Shown in pieces: positions 23,798 through 32,010 of a stretch of 64,000 bases of DNA. The number at the start of each line of letters is the position of its first letter. Positions within the stretch are counted from its first letter, which is position 1. The position numbers and the translations under genes are program-made. This stretch comes from Nocardioides faecalis (GTDB lineage Bacteria > Actinomycetota > Actinomycetes > Propionibacteriales > Nocardioidaceae): positions 2,542,001-2,606,000 of the forward strand of contig NZ_CP074406.1 of the NCBI RefSeq assembly GCF_018388425.1, given 5' to 3'. The notes beneath the pieces were generated by a model. The model saw only the letters and a program-made list of their open reading frames with translations, was not told where the DNA came from and searched no databases.

Positions 23798-24714
23798 CGC
23801 GCTTCCTCTCCTCGATCCGCTGCACCTGCCGGCTCCCCCGGCTCCCCCGACTCCCCCGGCGCGCCCGCCACGCCCTCCGCACCGGACAACATCCCCACCG
23901 CGTACCGGGCGTAGCGGTGCGCGACCTGCTCGGCCGTGACCGGGCCGGCGACGGAGAACCAGGACGGCAGCGAGGTGCACATGGTCGCCACGGCGCGACA
24001 CGCCGTCCGCACCTCGCTCTGCGACACCTCCGGGAAGGCACGGGCCGCCTGCTCGTCCAGCGCGTGCTGCACGTCGTCGCGCAGCGCCGTGACCCGGGCG
24101 AGGTCGGCTCCGGTCAGGCCGCGCATCTCGCTGGCCCCGAGGAACGCCAGGTCCGCACGGTGGGCGTGGAACAGCGCCAGCGCCTCCACCATCAGCGCGA
24201 ACCGCTCCTTCTCGCTGCCACCCTCGGCGCGGGCAGCCTCCAGGCGCCAGGTCAGCTCGGACATGGTCAGGTCCATCAGCGCCCGCAGGATCTGCTGCTT
24301 GCTGGCGTAGTGGTGGTAGATCGCGGCGACGCTCACGCCCATCTCGGCGGCGATCTCGCGCATGGTCGCGGCGTGGAAGCCGCGTGCGACGAAGATCCGC
24401 AGCGCGGCGTCGAGGACGGCGTCGAGACGCAGTGGGGCGAAGGTGCGCCAGCCGCCGTCGCCGGCGGCGCTCTCCCCGCGCGCCGGATCCGGCGAGGCAC
24501 CGGACAGCAGCCGGCCGACCGGCACCTCGAGCGCGTGGGCGATCAGGTGCAGCCGTTGGACCGTCAGCGGGGTCTTGCCGGTCTCGATGGCGCTCAGGGT
24601 GGCGGGGCTGACCCCGACCTCGCCGGCGAGGGCGCGGAGGCTCGTGCCCTGGGCGGTGCGATGCGCGCGGACGGCCGCCGCGACCTGCCCGCTCGCCACC
24701 TCGTGTTCAGCCAC
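23794..24714 (-). CDS. Double-HTH regulator: XRE domain fused to TetR domain
   Basis: About 306 residues. An XRE/Cro-like helix-turn-helix (VRAHRTAQGTSLRALAGEVG, then VSPATLSAIETGKTPLT) is followed after a 20-residue linker by a TetR DNA-binding domain (FVARGFHAATMREIAAEMG, then VSVAAIYHHYASKQQIL) and a TetR ligand-binding half. Two separate DNA-binding domains in one chain are unusual. The GTG at 24714 is chosen because the minus-strand -10 TAAGAT ends seven bases before it; ATG 24723 or 24768 are alternatives. C-terminal tail is Gly/Pro/Glu repeats. It probably controls its own operon and the divergent kinase/ACAD operon. Confidence 0.85.
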   Translation of the reverse strand: MAEHEVASGQVAAAVRAHRTAQGTSLRALAGEVGVSPATLSAIETGKTPLTVQRLHLIAHALEVPVGRLLSGASPDPARGESAAGDGGWRTFAPLRLDAVLDAALRIFVARGFHAATMREIAAEMGVSVAAIYHHYASKQQILRALMDLTMSELTWRLEAARAEGGSEKERFALMVEALALFHAHRADLAFLGASEMRGLTGADLARVTALRDDVQHALDEQAARAFPEVSQSEVRTACRAVATMCTSLPSWFSVAGPVTAEQVAHRYARYAVGMLSGAEGVAGAPGESGEPGEPAGAADRGEEAR

Positions 24715-24721
24715 GCTGAAC

Positions 24722-24777
24722 ATCTTAGAGGGTCTCGACGGAGTGAACGCGACCGTGCGATCATTCACGAACTGTTC
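24722..24777. promoter_or_regulatory. Divergent control region of the acyl-CoA module
   Basis: Contains the minus-strand -10 TAAGAT (24722-24727) and GAACTGTTC (24769-24777), an odd-length palindrome close to the plus-strand start. GTGAACG/CGTTCAC-like half sites occur between. The regulator's dual HTH domains could read two different sites here. Confidence 0.4.
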
Positions 24778-24791
24778 AGACAGGAGCTGTC

Positions 24792-25805
24792 ATGGTGCAC
24801 GACCTACTCCCGCTCGACCGCCTGGGCACCGCGCTCGCCGAGCGGCTCGGCGACGACGCCTGGCGCGACGTGGACGCCGAGCTGATCAGCGGCGGCAAGT
24901 CCAACCTCACCTTCGTGCTCTCCAGCAGCGCCGGCGAGCTCATCCTGCGCCGCCCGCCCACCGGCGAGCTGCTGCCCAGCGCGCACGACATGGGCCGGGA
25001 GGCCCGGGTGCAGCAGGCGCTCGGCCCCACCGCCGTGCCGACCGCGCGGATCGTGTTCCACGACCCCGGCGACCTCATCGGGATCCAGTGCTACGTGATG
25101 GAGAAGGTCCCCGGGCACGTGATCCGCGAGGCGCTGCCCGCCGGCTACGCGAGCACCGAGGCCGAGCGGCGCACCATGGCGCGCACCTTCGTGCGCACCC
25201 TCGCCGACCTGCACGCCCTCGACCCCGAGGCCGTCGGCCTGGGCGACTACGGCCGGCCCACCGGCTACCTCGAGCGGCAGGTGCGGCGCTGGGGCGGGCA
25301 GTGGGAGGCCAGCCGCACCCACGACGTGCCCGAGCTCGACGAGCTGAGGCGCCGCCTCGCCGCGAACATCCCGCCGCAGCAGCGCTCCACGATCGTGCAC
25401 GGCGACTTCCGCATCGACAACGTCGTGTACGACGCCGAGGACGCCGGGCGCGTCAACGCCGTCCTCGACTGGGAGCTGTCCACCCTCGGCGACCCGCTGA
25501 CCGACCTGGGCCTGCTGACGCTGTTCTGGCGCGAGGCCGGCGAGGAGCAGTTCAGCCTGATCCCCGGCATCACCCACCTGCCGGGCTTCCTGACCCGCGA
25601 GGAGGTCCTGGCGACGTACGCGGAGGCCTCGGGCACCGACCTGGCGGACATGGCCTACTACCAGGCCTTCGCGCACTTCAAGTTCGCCGTCATCGCCCAG
25701 GGCGTCTCCGCGCGGTCGGCCGCCGGGGCGATGGGCGGCCAGGACTTCGGCAACCTCGACGCCGAGATCCTCGCCCTTGCCCGCGACGGCCTCGAGCTGA
25801 TCTGA
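24792..25805 (+). CDS. Phosphotransferase (aminoglycoside/choline kinase fold, ACAD10/11 N-terminal-like)
   Basis: 337 residues of the APH/ChoK superfamily. The Brenner loop is IVHGDFRIDNV (catalytic Asp ~204) and the metal-binding DxD-type motif is VLDWELSTLGDPLTDLG. The nucleotide-lid Lys region is ISGGKSNLTFVL with ILRRPPTG. In human ACAD10/ACAD11 the same domain phosphorylates the hydroxyl of 4-hydroxyacyl-CoA before elimination by the fused dehydrogenase; here the dehydrogenase is the next gene. AGGAG six bases before ATG 24792. First gene of the operon divergent from the XRE-TetR gene. Antibiotic resistance is unlikely given this context. Confidence 0.88.
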   Translation: MVHDLLPLDRLGTALAERLGDDAWRDVDAELISGGKSNLTFVLSSSAGELILRRPPTGELLPSAHDMGREARVQQALGPTAVPTARIVFHDPGDLIGIQCYVMEKVPGHVIREALPAGYASTEAERRTMARTFVRTLADLHALDPEAVGLGDYGRPTGYLERQVRRWGGQWEASRTHDVPELDELRRRLAANIPPQQRSTIVHGDFRIDNVVYDAEDAGRVNAVLDWELSTLGDPLTDLGLLTLFWREAGEEQFSLIPGITHLPGFLTREEVLATYAEASGTDLADMAYYQAFAHFKFAVIAQGVSARSAAGAMGGQDFGNLDAEILALARDGLELI

Positions 25806-25879
25806 GCGCCGGCCCGCCCGGCACGCCACCCGCGACACCAGCCCACCGACACCAGCCCACGGTTCGACGAACGGAAACG

Positions 25880-27088
25880 ATGATGGACTTCGAGTTCTCC
25901 CCCGCCGCCCGCGACTACTCGGAGCGGATGTGGGACTTCATGCGCGCCGAGGTGTTCCCCGCCGAGGCGGAGTGGACGGCCTACCTCGCCGAGCACGGCG
26001 ACCACGCGCACCCGCCGGTGATGGAGCGGCTCAAGGAGTCCGCGCGCGAGCGCGGGCTGTGGAACCTCTTCCTGCCCAAGCTGTCCGGGCTGAGCAACCT
26101 GGAGTACGCCGCCATCGCGGAGATCTCCGGCTGGTCGCCGGTGATCGCCCCCGAGGCGATCAACTGCCAGGCCCCCGACACCGGCAACATGGAGACCCTC
26201 GAGCTGTTCGCCACCCCCGAGCAGCGCGAGCGCTGGCTGGAGCCGCTGCTGGCCGGTGAGATCCGTTCGGCGTTCGCGATGACCGAGCCCGACGTGGCCA
26301 GCTCGGACGCCACCAACATCCAGACCCGCATCGTTCGCGACGGCGACGACTACGTCATCAACGGACGCAAGTGGTGGATCACCGGCGCCGCCGACGAGCG
26401 GTGCGAGGTCTTCATCGTGATGGGCAAGACCGACCCCGACGCCGAGACCTACCGCCAGCAGTCGATGATCCTGGTCCCCCGCGACACCCCCGGGCTCACC
26501 ATCGAGCGCAGCCTGCCGATCTTCGGCTACCAGGACCAGCACGGCCACTGCGAGATCGTCTTCGACGACGTCCGGGTGCCGGCCACCAACCTGCTCGCCG
26601 GCGAAGGTGACGGGTTCATGATCTCCCAGGCCCGTCTCGGGCCGGGTCGCATCCACCACGCCATGCGTGCGATCGGCATGGCGGAGCGGGCGCTGGCGCT
26701 GATGGTGGAGCGCGCCAAGGAGCGCGTCGCCTTCGGCAAGCCGCTGGCCGAGCAGGGCGGGGTGCGGGACCTGATCGCGCAGTCGCGCATCGACATCGAC
26801 TCCGCCCGCCTGCTCGTCTACAACGCCGCCTGGCTGATCGACAAGCACGGCGCCAAGGGGGCGCGCACCGAGATCGCCGCGATCAAGGTCGCCGCGCCGG
26901 CGATGGCGGTGGCCGTCATCGACCGTGCCATCGAGGTCTTCGGCGGAGCAGGCGTCTCCGGCGACACCCCGCTGGCCTACTTCTACGCCTGGGCCCGCGT
27001 GCTGCGCATCGTCGACGGCCCCGACGCCGTGCACCGCCGCTCGATCGCGCGCGAGGAGCTGCGCCGCGAGCGCCCCTACGTGGGCTGA
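25880..27088 (+). CDS. Acyl-CoA dehydrogenase, ACAD10/11-like
   Basis: FAD-dependent dehydrogenase, 402 residues. The family pattern is clear: FAMTEPDVASSDATNI with the substrate/FAD loop, WWITGAADERC, FDDVRVPATNLLAGEGDGFMISQARLGPGRI, and FGGAGVSGDTPLAYFYAWAR. The catalytic-base position near the C terminus reads IVDGPDAVH: Asp-Gly where most acyl-CoA dehydrogenases have Glu-Gly. That DGP variant is what I recall for the ACAD10/11 subgroup. Together with the kinase-fold gene upstream it forms a split two-gene version of ACAD11. Either of two adjacent ATGs (25880, 25883) may be used; the upstream GGAAAC is a weak ribosome-binding site. Confidence 0.9.
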   Translation: MMDFEFSPAARDYSERMWDFMRAEVFPAEAEWTAYLAEHGDHAHPPVMERLKESARERGLWNLFLPKLSGLSNLEYAAIAEISGWSPVIAPEAINCQAPDTGNMETLELFATPEQRERWLEPLLAGEIRSAFAMTEPDVASSDATNIQTRIVRDGDDYVINGRKWWITGAADERCEVFIVMGKTDPDAETYRQQSMILVPRDTPGLTIERSLPIFGYQDQHGHCEIVFDDVRVPATNLLAGEGDGFMISQARLGPGRIHHAMRAIGMAERALALMVERAKERVAFGKPLAEQGGVRDLIAQSRIDIDSARLLVYNAAWLIDKHGAKGARTEIAAIKVAAPAMAVAVIDRAIEVFGGAGVSGDTPLAYFYAWARVLRIVDGPDAVHRRSIAREELRRERPYVG

Positions 27089-27153
27089 GCCGTGGGCTGA
27101 GCCGTGACCTGAGCCGTGACCTGAGCCGTGACCTGAGCCGTGGCCTGAGCCGG
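27082..27153 (+). repeat. Six tandem 12-bp units overlapping the ACAD stop codon
   Basis: Units end in CTGAGCCGT (27082-27093 onward), with prefix GGG, GGG, GAC, GAC, GAC, GGC. The first unit contains the stop codon of the ACAD gene, so the repeat grew out of the end of the coding sequence. Each unit carries an in-frame TGA in the same phase. Confidence 0.8.
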
Positions 27154-27247
27154 CCCCGGGGCCGTCTCGCGGCGGGCTCGCCGAGCGCGGCACACTGTTC
27201 GGTGCGCCGGCGCTCAGCCCGCGCGGGGAGCAGGAGGGGTCACGCGC

Positions 27248-27580
27248 GTGATGGAGGTGGTCGGGTACGTCGGCACCGCGGGCGCCGCGACCATGTGGCT
27301 GCCCCAGGCGTACCGGGCGCTGCGGCACCGGCACGACGCCGAGACGCTCTCGGCGCTGAGCCGGGCCAGCTACACCATCGCGGTGCTCTTCAACGTGCTC
27401 CTGGTCTGCTACGGCTGGCTCGAGCACGCCCGCCCGGTCGTGCTGGCGGGCTTCGTCAACCTGCTGTGCGCGACCGTCATCCTGGCCACCATCACCGGCT
27501 CCGCGCGCCGACACCGGGCAGATCAGCCGGCAGATGAGCGGGCCGATCAGCGGGCGGGTCGCCGGGCGGGTCCCCGGTGA
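27248..27580 (+). CDS. SemiSWEET-like (PQ-loop) membrane protein A
   Basis: Small membrane protein of 110 residues with three hydrophobic segments: VVGYVGTAGAATMWLPQAY with the PQ motif, SYTIAVLFNVLLVCYGWLE, and VVLAGFVNLLCATVILATI. This is the three-helix SemiSWEET/PQ-loop arrangement that dimerises into a sugar-type carrier. The basic hydrophilic tail (RADQPADERADQRAGRRA) follows. GTG 27248 has AGGAGG ten bases upstream. Its stop overlaps the start of the next, similar protein (GTGA). Substrate not deducible. Confidence 0.82.
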   Translation: MMEVVGYVGTAGAATMWLPQAYRALRHRHDAETLSALSRASYTIAVLFNVLLVCYGWLEHARPVVLAGFVNLLCATVILATITGSARRHRADQPADERADQRAGRRAGPR

Positions 27581-27876
27581 TCGTGCTCGGCTGGCTGGTC
27601 GGCATCGTCGACGTGGCCCAGTTCCTGCCGCAGACCCGGCACGCCCTGCGCCGCTGGCACGACCCGCAGGCCCTGCGCGGTCTGTCGGTGTGGACCTGGT
27701 CGATCGCCACCGTCCAGGGTGCGGCCTGGGTGGTCTACGGCTTCGCCAACGAGCTGTGGCCGATCGCGCTGCCGAACCTGCTGATCACCCCCGCCTGCGC
27801 GCTGATCCTGCTCGCCCGGCTGCGCGCGGGACACCGGCTGCGCACCGAGGACCTGCAGCGCACCGGGCCGGGCTGA
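27577..27876 (+). CDS. SemiSWEET-like (PQ-loop) membrane protein B
   Basis: Second PQ-loop half-transporter, 99 residues: VLGWLVGIVDVAQFLPQTRH with the PQ motif, WTWSIATVQGAAWVVYGFA and IALPNLLITPACALILLARL. The GTG overlaps the stop of protein A, so both are translated together. Protein A and B differ, which suggests a heterodimer instead of the usual homodimer. Ends in a short charged tail. Confidence 0.82.
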   Translation: MIVLGWLVGIVDVAQFLPQTRHALRRWHDPQALRGLSVWTWSIATVQGAAWVVYGFANELWPIALPNLLITPACALILLARLRAGHRLRTEDLQRTGPG

Positions 27877-27890
27877 GGACACCGGGCGGG

Positions 27891-27926
27891 CGCCGGTTCG
27901 AGCGCCGGTTCGAGCGCCGGTTCGAG
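27891..27926 (+). repeat. Three tandem copies of CGCCGGTTCGAG
   Basis: 12-bp perfect units at 27891, 27903 and 27915, between the SemiSWEET pair and the egtB promoter. Confidence 0.8.
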
Positions 27927-27958
27927 CGCGGACCGTGGAGGACGTCGGTGGGCCTGCC

Positions 27959-27964
27959 TAGGAT
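27959..27964 (+). promoter_or_regulatory. -10 (TAGGAT) of egtB
   Basis: TAGGAT predicts a start near 27971, giving a leader of about 42 bases with GAGGAGG six bases before ATG 28013. Confidence 0.45.
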
Positions 27965-28012
27965 CGAGGAGTCCGGCAGCGCCCCGACCGCCCGGCCTCG
28001 AGGAGGTCCGCG

Positions 28013-29398
28013 ATGAGCGTCCGTCCCCTTCCCGCTCCCTCCCCCTCGCCAGCACCGGCCCCGGCCCCGCAACCGGCCAGGGACCGGACCGCGACGCAGC
28101 TCTCGACACGCTTCGCGGAAGTGCGTGCGCACACCGAGCGGCTCGCCGCACCGCTCTCGGGTGAGGACCAGACGGTGCAGTCCATGCCTGACGTCTCCCC
28201 CACCAAGTGGCACCGCGCCCACGTCACCTGGTTCTTCGAGACCTTCGTGCTCGCCGGCAACGAACCCGGCTTCGAGCCCTACGAGGACACGTACTGGTTC
28301 CTGTTCAACAGCTACTACGAGGGCGTCGGACCGCGCTACGCCCGCGCCGAGCGGGGCAACATCTCCCGACCCGGTGCACACGAGGTGGGGCGCTACCGCG
28401 CCAACGTGGACGAGCGGGTCCGCACCGTCCTCGAGCAGCTCGACGACGGCACGCTGGACCGGCTCGCCCCCACCATCGAGCTCGGCTTCCACCACGAGCA
28501 GCAGCACCAGGAGCTGCTGCTGATGGACATCAAGCACGTGCTCTCGCGCAACCCGCTGCGCCCGGCGTACCTGCACGCGCCGCTGCCCTCAGGCGCCGAG
28601 GCCACACCGATGTGCTGGGTGGAGGTGGAGGGCGGCGTGGTCGAGGTCGGGCACGACGGCGACGGGTTCTGCTTCGACAACGAGCTGCCCCGCCACCGCG
28701 CGTACCTGGAGCCCTACCGGCTCGCCGACCGGCTCGTCACCAACGGCGAGTGGCTGGCGTTCATGGCCGACGGCGGCTACCGGCGCCACGAGCTGTGGCT
28801 CTCCGACGGCTGGGCCCGGGTGCAGGCCGAGTGCTGGCGGGCGCCGCTGTACTGGGAGGAGGTCGACGGCACCTGGTTCGAGCACACCCTGCACGGCACC
28901 TGGCCGGTGGACCCCGACCTGCCCGCCTGTCACGTCAGCCACTTCGAGGCGGACGCGTTCGCGACCTGGGCCGGGCACCGGCTGCCGACCGAGGCGGAGT
29001 GGGAGCACGCGGCCTCGCTGCACGGCCCGGCGGCGAGGCGTCACGACCGGGCCACCGGCGCCCCCGAGGCAGGCATGACGCTGCACCCCCGCGCCGCGGC
29101 GGGCACGTCGGCGGGCACCGGAGCAGGCGCGGGCCTGCGCCAGCTGCTCACCGACTGCTGGGAGTGGACCTCCTCGGCCTATCTCGGCTACCCCGGCTTC
29201 CACCCGCCGCAGGGCGCCATCGGCGAGTACAACGGGAAGTTCATGTCCGGCCAGATGGTGCTGCGGGGCGGGTCGGCGCTGACCCCGGGCACCCACGCCC
29301 GGCTGACCTACCGCAACTTCTTCCCGCCCGGCGCCCGGTGGGCGCTGTCGGGGGTGCGGCTCGCCGACGGGCCGGCGCCGGCGCGCACCGCCTCGTAG
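28013..29398 (+). CDS. egtB: Ergothioneine biosynthesis sulfoxide synthase EgtB
   Basis: Iron-dependent enzyme that joins a cysteine-containing thiol to hercynine with oxygen to give a hercynine sulfoxide on the way to ergothioneine. 461 residues. The N-terminal DinB-type four-helix part carries the iron ligands: WHRAH and HHEQQHQE. The C-terminal FGE-sulfatase (C-type lectin) fold has HRLPTEAEWEHAA, TDCWEWTSSAYL and MVLRGGSALT. The Pro/Ala N-terminal extension (about 25 residues) is dispensable-looking. egtA, egtC, egtD and egtE are not adjacent. The last 91 bases overlap the end of the photolyase gene on the other strand. Confidence 0.93.
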   Translation: MSVRPLPAPSPSPAPAPAPQPARDRTATQLSTRFAEVRAHTERLAAPLSGEDQTVQSMPDVSPTKWHRAHVTWFFETFVLAGNEPGFEPYEDTYWFLFNSYYEGVGPRYARAERGNISRPGAHEVGRYRANVDERVRTVLEQLDDGTLDRLAPTIELGFHHEQQHQELLLMDIKHVLSRNPLRPAYLHAPLPSGAEATPMCWVEVEGGVVEVGHDGDGFCFDNELPRHRAYLEPYRLADRLVTNGEWLAFMADGGYRRHELWLSDGWARVQAECWRAPLYWEEVDGTWFEHTLHGTWPVDPDLPACHVSHFEADAFATWAGHRLPTEAEWEHAASLHGPAARRHDRATGAPEAGMTLHPRAAAGTSAGTGAGAGLRQLLTDCWEWTSSAYLGYPGFHPPQGAIGEYNGKFMSGQMVLRGGSALTPGTHARLTYRNFFPPGARWALSGVRLADGPAPARTAS

Positions 29399-30732
29399 CG
29401 GTCGAGCGCGTGCCGGCGCTCCTCGCCGTGCTCGACGATCCGCTCCGCGTATCCGTGCGCGTAGCCGTCGTCGTGGCGCCACGGCTCGTGCGCCGTCTTG
29501 CCGGGCAGGTGGCGCAGCTCGGGCACCCAGCGGCGCACGAAGTCGCCGCTCGGGTCGAACCTGGTGCCCTGCGTGAGGGGGTTGAAGATCCGGAAGTACG
29601 GCGAGGCGTCGGTGCCGGTGCCCGCGACCCACTGCCAGCCGTGGTTGTTCGAGGCCAGGTCGCCGTCGTCGAGGTGGTCGAGGAAGTGCCGCGCACCGAC
29701 CTGCCAGCGCACGTGCAGGTCCTTGACGAGGAAGCTGGCGGTGACCATCCGCAGGCGGTTGTGCATCCAGCCGCTCTCCAGCAGCTGCCGCATCCCGGCG
29801 TCGACGAAGGGGAAGCCGGTGCGGCCGGTGCGCCAGGCCTCGACGTGCGGCGCGACCGCGGGGTCGTCGGCATGGGCGTACTCCATCCGGGCGAGGCCCG
29901 AAGTGAGGTCCCACCAGGCCGACTCCGGGGTGTGCCACAGCACGTCGGCGTAGAACTCGCGCCAGGCGAGCTCGGTGGCGAACGCGCGTGCGCCGGGGCC
30001 CTCATCGGGCCCCAGGTCGGCCAGCAGGGTGCGGGGGTGGATCTCCCCGTGGCGCAGCGCGGCGGAGAGCCGGCTGGTGCCGTCCAGGTCGGGGCGGTCG
30101 CGGCCGTCGGCGTAGTCGGTCAGGGCGCTGTCGCGGAACGTCGCCCAGCGCCGTACCGCCGCCTCCTCACCCACCTGTCCGTGCTCGCGGCCGCGCGACA
30201 CGAGTGCGGCGTCGAGCTCCTCGCCCGTCACGCTGCGTCGCCACCTCAGCCCGGACGGTGGCGGAACCGGTGGGGGTGCACCGGCGTCGCGCCACGCGCG
30301 GGCGTACGGCGTGAACACCCGGTACGGCGTGCCCTGGCCGCTGCGCACACTCCCCGGTGCCACGGCGTACGGCGAGGAGGCGGCGCGCAGGCGCACGTCG
30401 TCGCGCTCCAGACGCTCAGCGACCGCACGGTCCCGCCGGCGGGCATACGGCGTGTGCTCGCCGGTGACGTGGACCGTGCGCGCCCCGGCCTCGGCAGCAA
30501 GCGCCGCGACGACGTCGACGGGGTCGCCGGTGCGGACCACGAGCGCACCGCCGGTGCTGTCGTCGAACGCGGCCAGCGACGCCTCGAGGCGCGCGCGCCG
30601 GGCGTCACCGGCATGGGCCAGGGCGGGGTCGCGGACGAAGAGCGGCACCACGAGGCCCTCCTCGGCCGCGCGGTGCAGCGCCGGGTGGTCGCTCAGGCGC
30701 AGGTCGCGGCGCAGCCACAGCACCGAGGTCAT
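29308..30732 (-). CDS. phr: Deoxyribodipyrimidine photolyase
   Basis: Flavin-dependent enzyme that uses blue light to split cyclobutane pyrimidine dimers. 474 residues. The N-terminal alpha/beta antenna domain starts VLWLRRDLRLSDHPAL; the FAD-binding helical domain has WREFYADVLW, GFPFVDAGMRQL, GWMHNRLRMVTASFLVKDL and NNHGWQWVAGTGTDASPYFRIFNP. The Trp residues of the electron chain and the Asn-Asn-Gly region are visible. GGAG eight bases before ATG 30732. The 3' end overlaps egtB by 91 bases antisense. Light-repair next to a stress sigma factor fits a shared oxidative/UV stress response. Confidence 0.93.
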   Translation of the reverse strand: MTSVLWLRRDLRLSDHPALHRAAEEGLVVPLFVRDPALAHAGDARRARLEASLAAFDDSTGGALVVRTGDPVDVVAALAAEAGARTVHVTGEHTPYARRRDRAVAERLERDDVRLRAASSPYAVAPGSVRSGQGTPYRVFTPYARAWRDAGAPPPVPPPSGLRWRRSVTGEELDAALVSRGREHGQVGEEAAVRRWATFRDSALTDYADGRDRPDLDGTSRLSAALRHGEIHPRTLLADLGPDEGPGARAFATELAWREFYADVLWHTPESAWWDLTSGLARMEYAHADDPAVAPHVEAWRTGRTGFPFVDAGMRQLLESGWMHNRLRMVTASFLVKDLHVRWQVGARHFLDHLDDGDLASNNHGWQWVAGTGTDASPYFRIFNPLTQGTRFDPSGDFVRRWVPELRHLPGKTAHEPWRHDDGYAHGYAERIVEHGEERRHALDRYEAVRAGAGPSASRTPDSAHRAPGGKKLR

Positions 30733-30849
30733 CGCCGACTCCGGTGCGCGCTCATCCGCATGGTGCTCACCTCCAGGTCGTACCCGCGCGGGCGGCGGCG
30801 GCAGCCCGGCGGCGAACCCTGGCGCGGCCCCTCCACCAGGGATCACGTC

Positions 30850-30886
30850 CCGTCAACCACTTCGAAGATATATTCCACATTGACGG
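30850..30886. promoter_or_regulatory. Inverted repeat CCGTCAA/TTGACGG between photolyase and sigma genes
   Basis: Seven-base arms (30850-30856 and 30880-30886) flank a 23-base AT-rich spacer with TTCGAA and ATATAT. A regulator site between two divergent stress genes is plausible. Confidence 0.4.
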
Positions 30887-30911
30887 TTTGGCGCGTTTCG
30901 GCCAGGGGTAA
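30885..30911 (+). promoter_or_regulatory. SigB/SigF-class promoter of the sigma gene
   Basis: GGTTTG (30885-30890), 15 bases, GGGTAA (30906-30911). This fits the actinobacterial SigB/SigF consensus (GGTTT, 14-16, GGGTA) and predicts autoregulation. Two similar elements lie at 40169 and 47321. Confidence 0.65.
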
Positions 30912-30981
30912 TGGCCCGGGCAGACGCTTTCTCGTGGCCCAGCCCACCGCCACGTCGTGCGCGTCTTTGCCAGGAGTCGAG

Positions 30982-31821
30982 ATGTCCGTCTTGTCACTCA
31001 CCACCCCCACCACTGGCGCCAATCCTGCCCCAGCGGAGCGTGGCCACACCCGGTCACCGCAGGAGCGCAAGATCCGTACCGCCGAGCTCATCGCTGAGGC
31101 TCGGCAGGTCACCGGTGCTGAGCGCGACGCCCTGCTGGAGCAGGTCATCGTGCTGAACATCCCCGTCGCCCACTCGCTCGCGGCGCGCTACCGCAACCGC
31201 GGCCAACCGCTCGAGGAGCTCCAGCAGGTCGCCTGCCTGGCGCTGACCCGAGCCGTCCAGAACTTCGATCCCGAGCGCGGGGAGGACCTCCTGGTCTTCG
31301 CCGTGCCCTCGATCCTGGGCGAGCTGAAGCGTTACTTCCGCGACGTCGGCTGGTCGATCCGGCCGCCGCGCCGTCTGCAGGAGCTGCGCCCGCGCCTCGT
31401 CGAGGCCGAGGAGCTGTTGTCGCAGGTGCTGGGACGCCCGCCGTCGCTGGGAGAGCTCGCCGACGAGCTCTCCTGCTCCGTCGAGGAGGTGCAGGAGGCC
31501 AAGGCGTGCGCCGACCTCGGCCGTACCTCCTCCCTCGACGAGCCCGTCTCCGAGAGCGGCAGCGCGCTCGGTGACCTGCTCGCCGAGGAGGACCCCGGCT
31601 TCGGCCACGGCGAGGCCATCGCCGTGCTCGCGCCCGTGTGCCGCCGGCTCAAGCAGCGCGATCGCAAGATCCTGCGGATGCGCTTCTACGAGCAGATGAC
31701 CCAGCAGGAGATCGCCGATGAGCTCGGCGTGACGCAGGTGCAGGTCTCCCGCCTGCTCAAGCGGATCCTCGAAGACCTCCGTACTGCGGTGGGAGGGATG
31801 CAGCAGACCTCCGCAGCGTGA
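30982..31821 (+). CDS. RNA polymerase sigma factor, SigB/SigF/WhiG class
   Basis: Group 3 sigma factor, 279 residues. Region 2: LEQVIVLNIPVAHSLAARYRNRGQPLEELQQVACLALTRAVQNFDPERG and FAVPSILGELKRYFRDVGWSIRPPRR; region 3: GRPPSLGELADELSCSVEEVQEA; region 4: LKQRDRKILRMRFYEQMTQQEIADELGVTQVQVSRLLKRI. No region 1.1. This is the general-stress class controlled by anti-sigma/anti-anti-sigma partners, several of which lie within 12 kb. CAGGAG five bases before ATG 30982. Preceded by a promoter of its own class and followed by a strong hairpin, so it is monocistronic. Confidence 0.92.
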   Translation: MSVLSLTTPTTGANPAPAERGHTRSPQERKIRTAELIAEARQVTGAERDALLEQVIVLNIPVAHSLAARYRNRGQPLEELQQVACLALTRAVQNFDPERGEDLLVFAVPSILGELKRYFRDVGWSIRPPRRLQELRPRLVEAEELLSQVLGRPPSLGELADELSCSVEEVQEAKACADLGRTSSLDEPVSESGSALGDLLAEEDPGFGHGEAIAVLAPVCRRLKQRDRKILRMRFYEQMTQQEIADELGVTQVQVSRLLKRILEDLRTAVGGMQQTSAA

Positions 31822-31826
31822 GGCTC

Positions 31827-31851
31827 GCGCCCCGGATGGTGCCCGGGGCGC
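31827..31851 (+). terminator. Terminator hairpin after the sigma gene
   Basis: Perfect nine-base stem GCGCCCCGG/CCGGGGCGC with a seven-base loop, starting five bases after the stop. No U-tract. Confidence 0.7.
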
Positions 31852-32010
31852 ACGTGATCGCCGGGCCGGTACAGCCCGCCCAGCGCCGGTCGGCGCTCAC
31901 GACCACGGTCCACCGCACCGGTCTCGATACGCTCGCGGACCGGAGCTGTGGACCGTTCGGTTTTCCCACCCGGTCCCGGTGCGGGCCGGCCGAGACGAGC
32001 AGGAGCGACG

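Noticed and set aside
24792..25805. Aminoglycoside resistance gene
   Set aside because: Fold is APH-like but context (acyl-CoA dehydrogenase partner) and sequence phrases fit the ACAD10/11-type kinase group.
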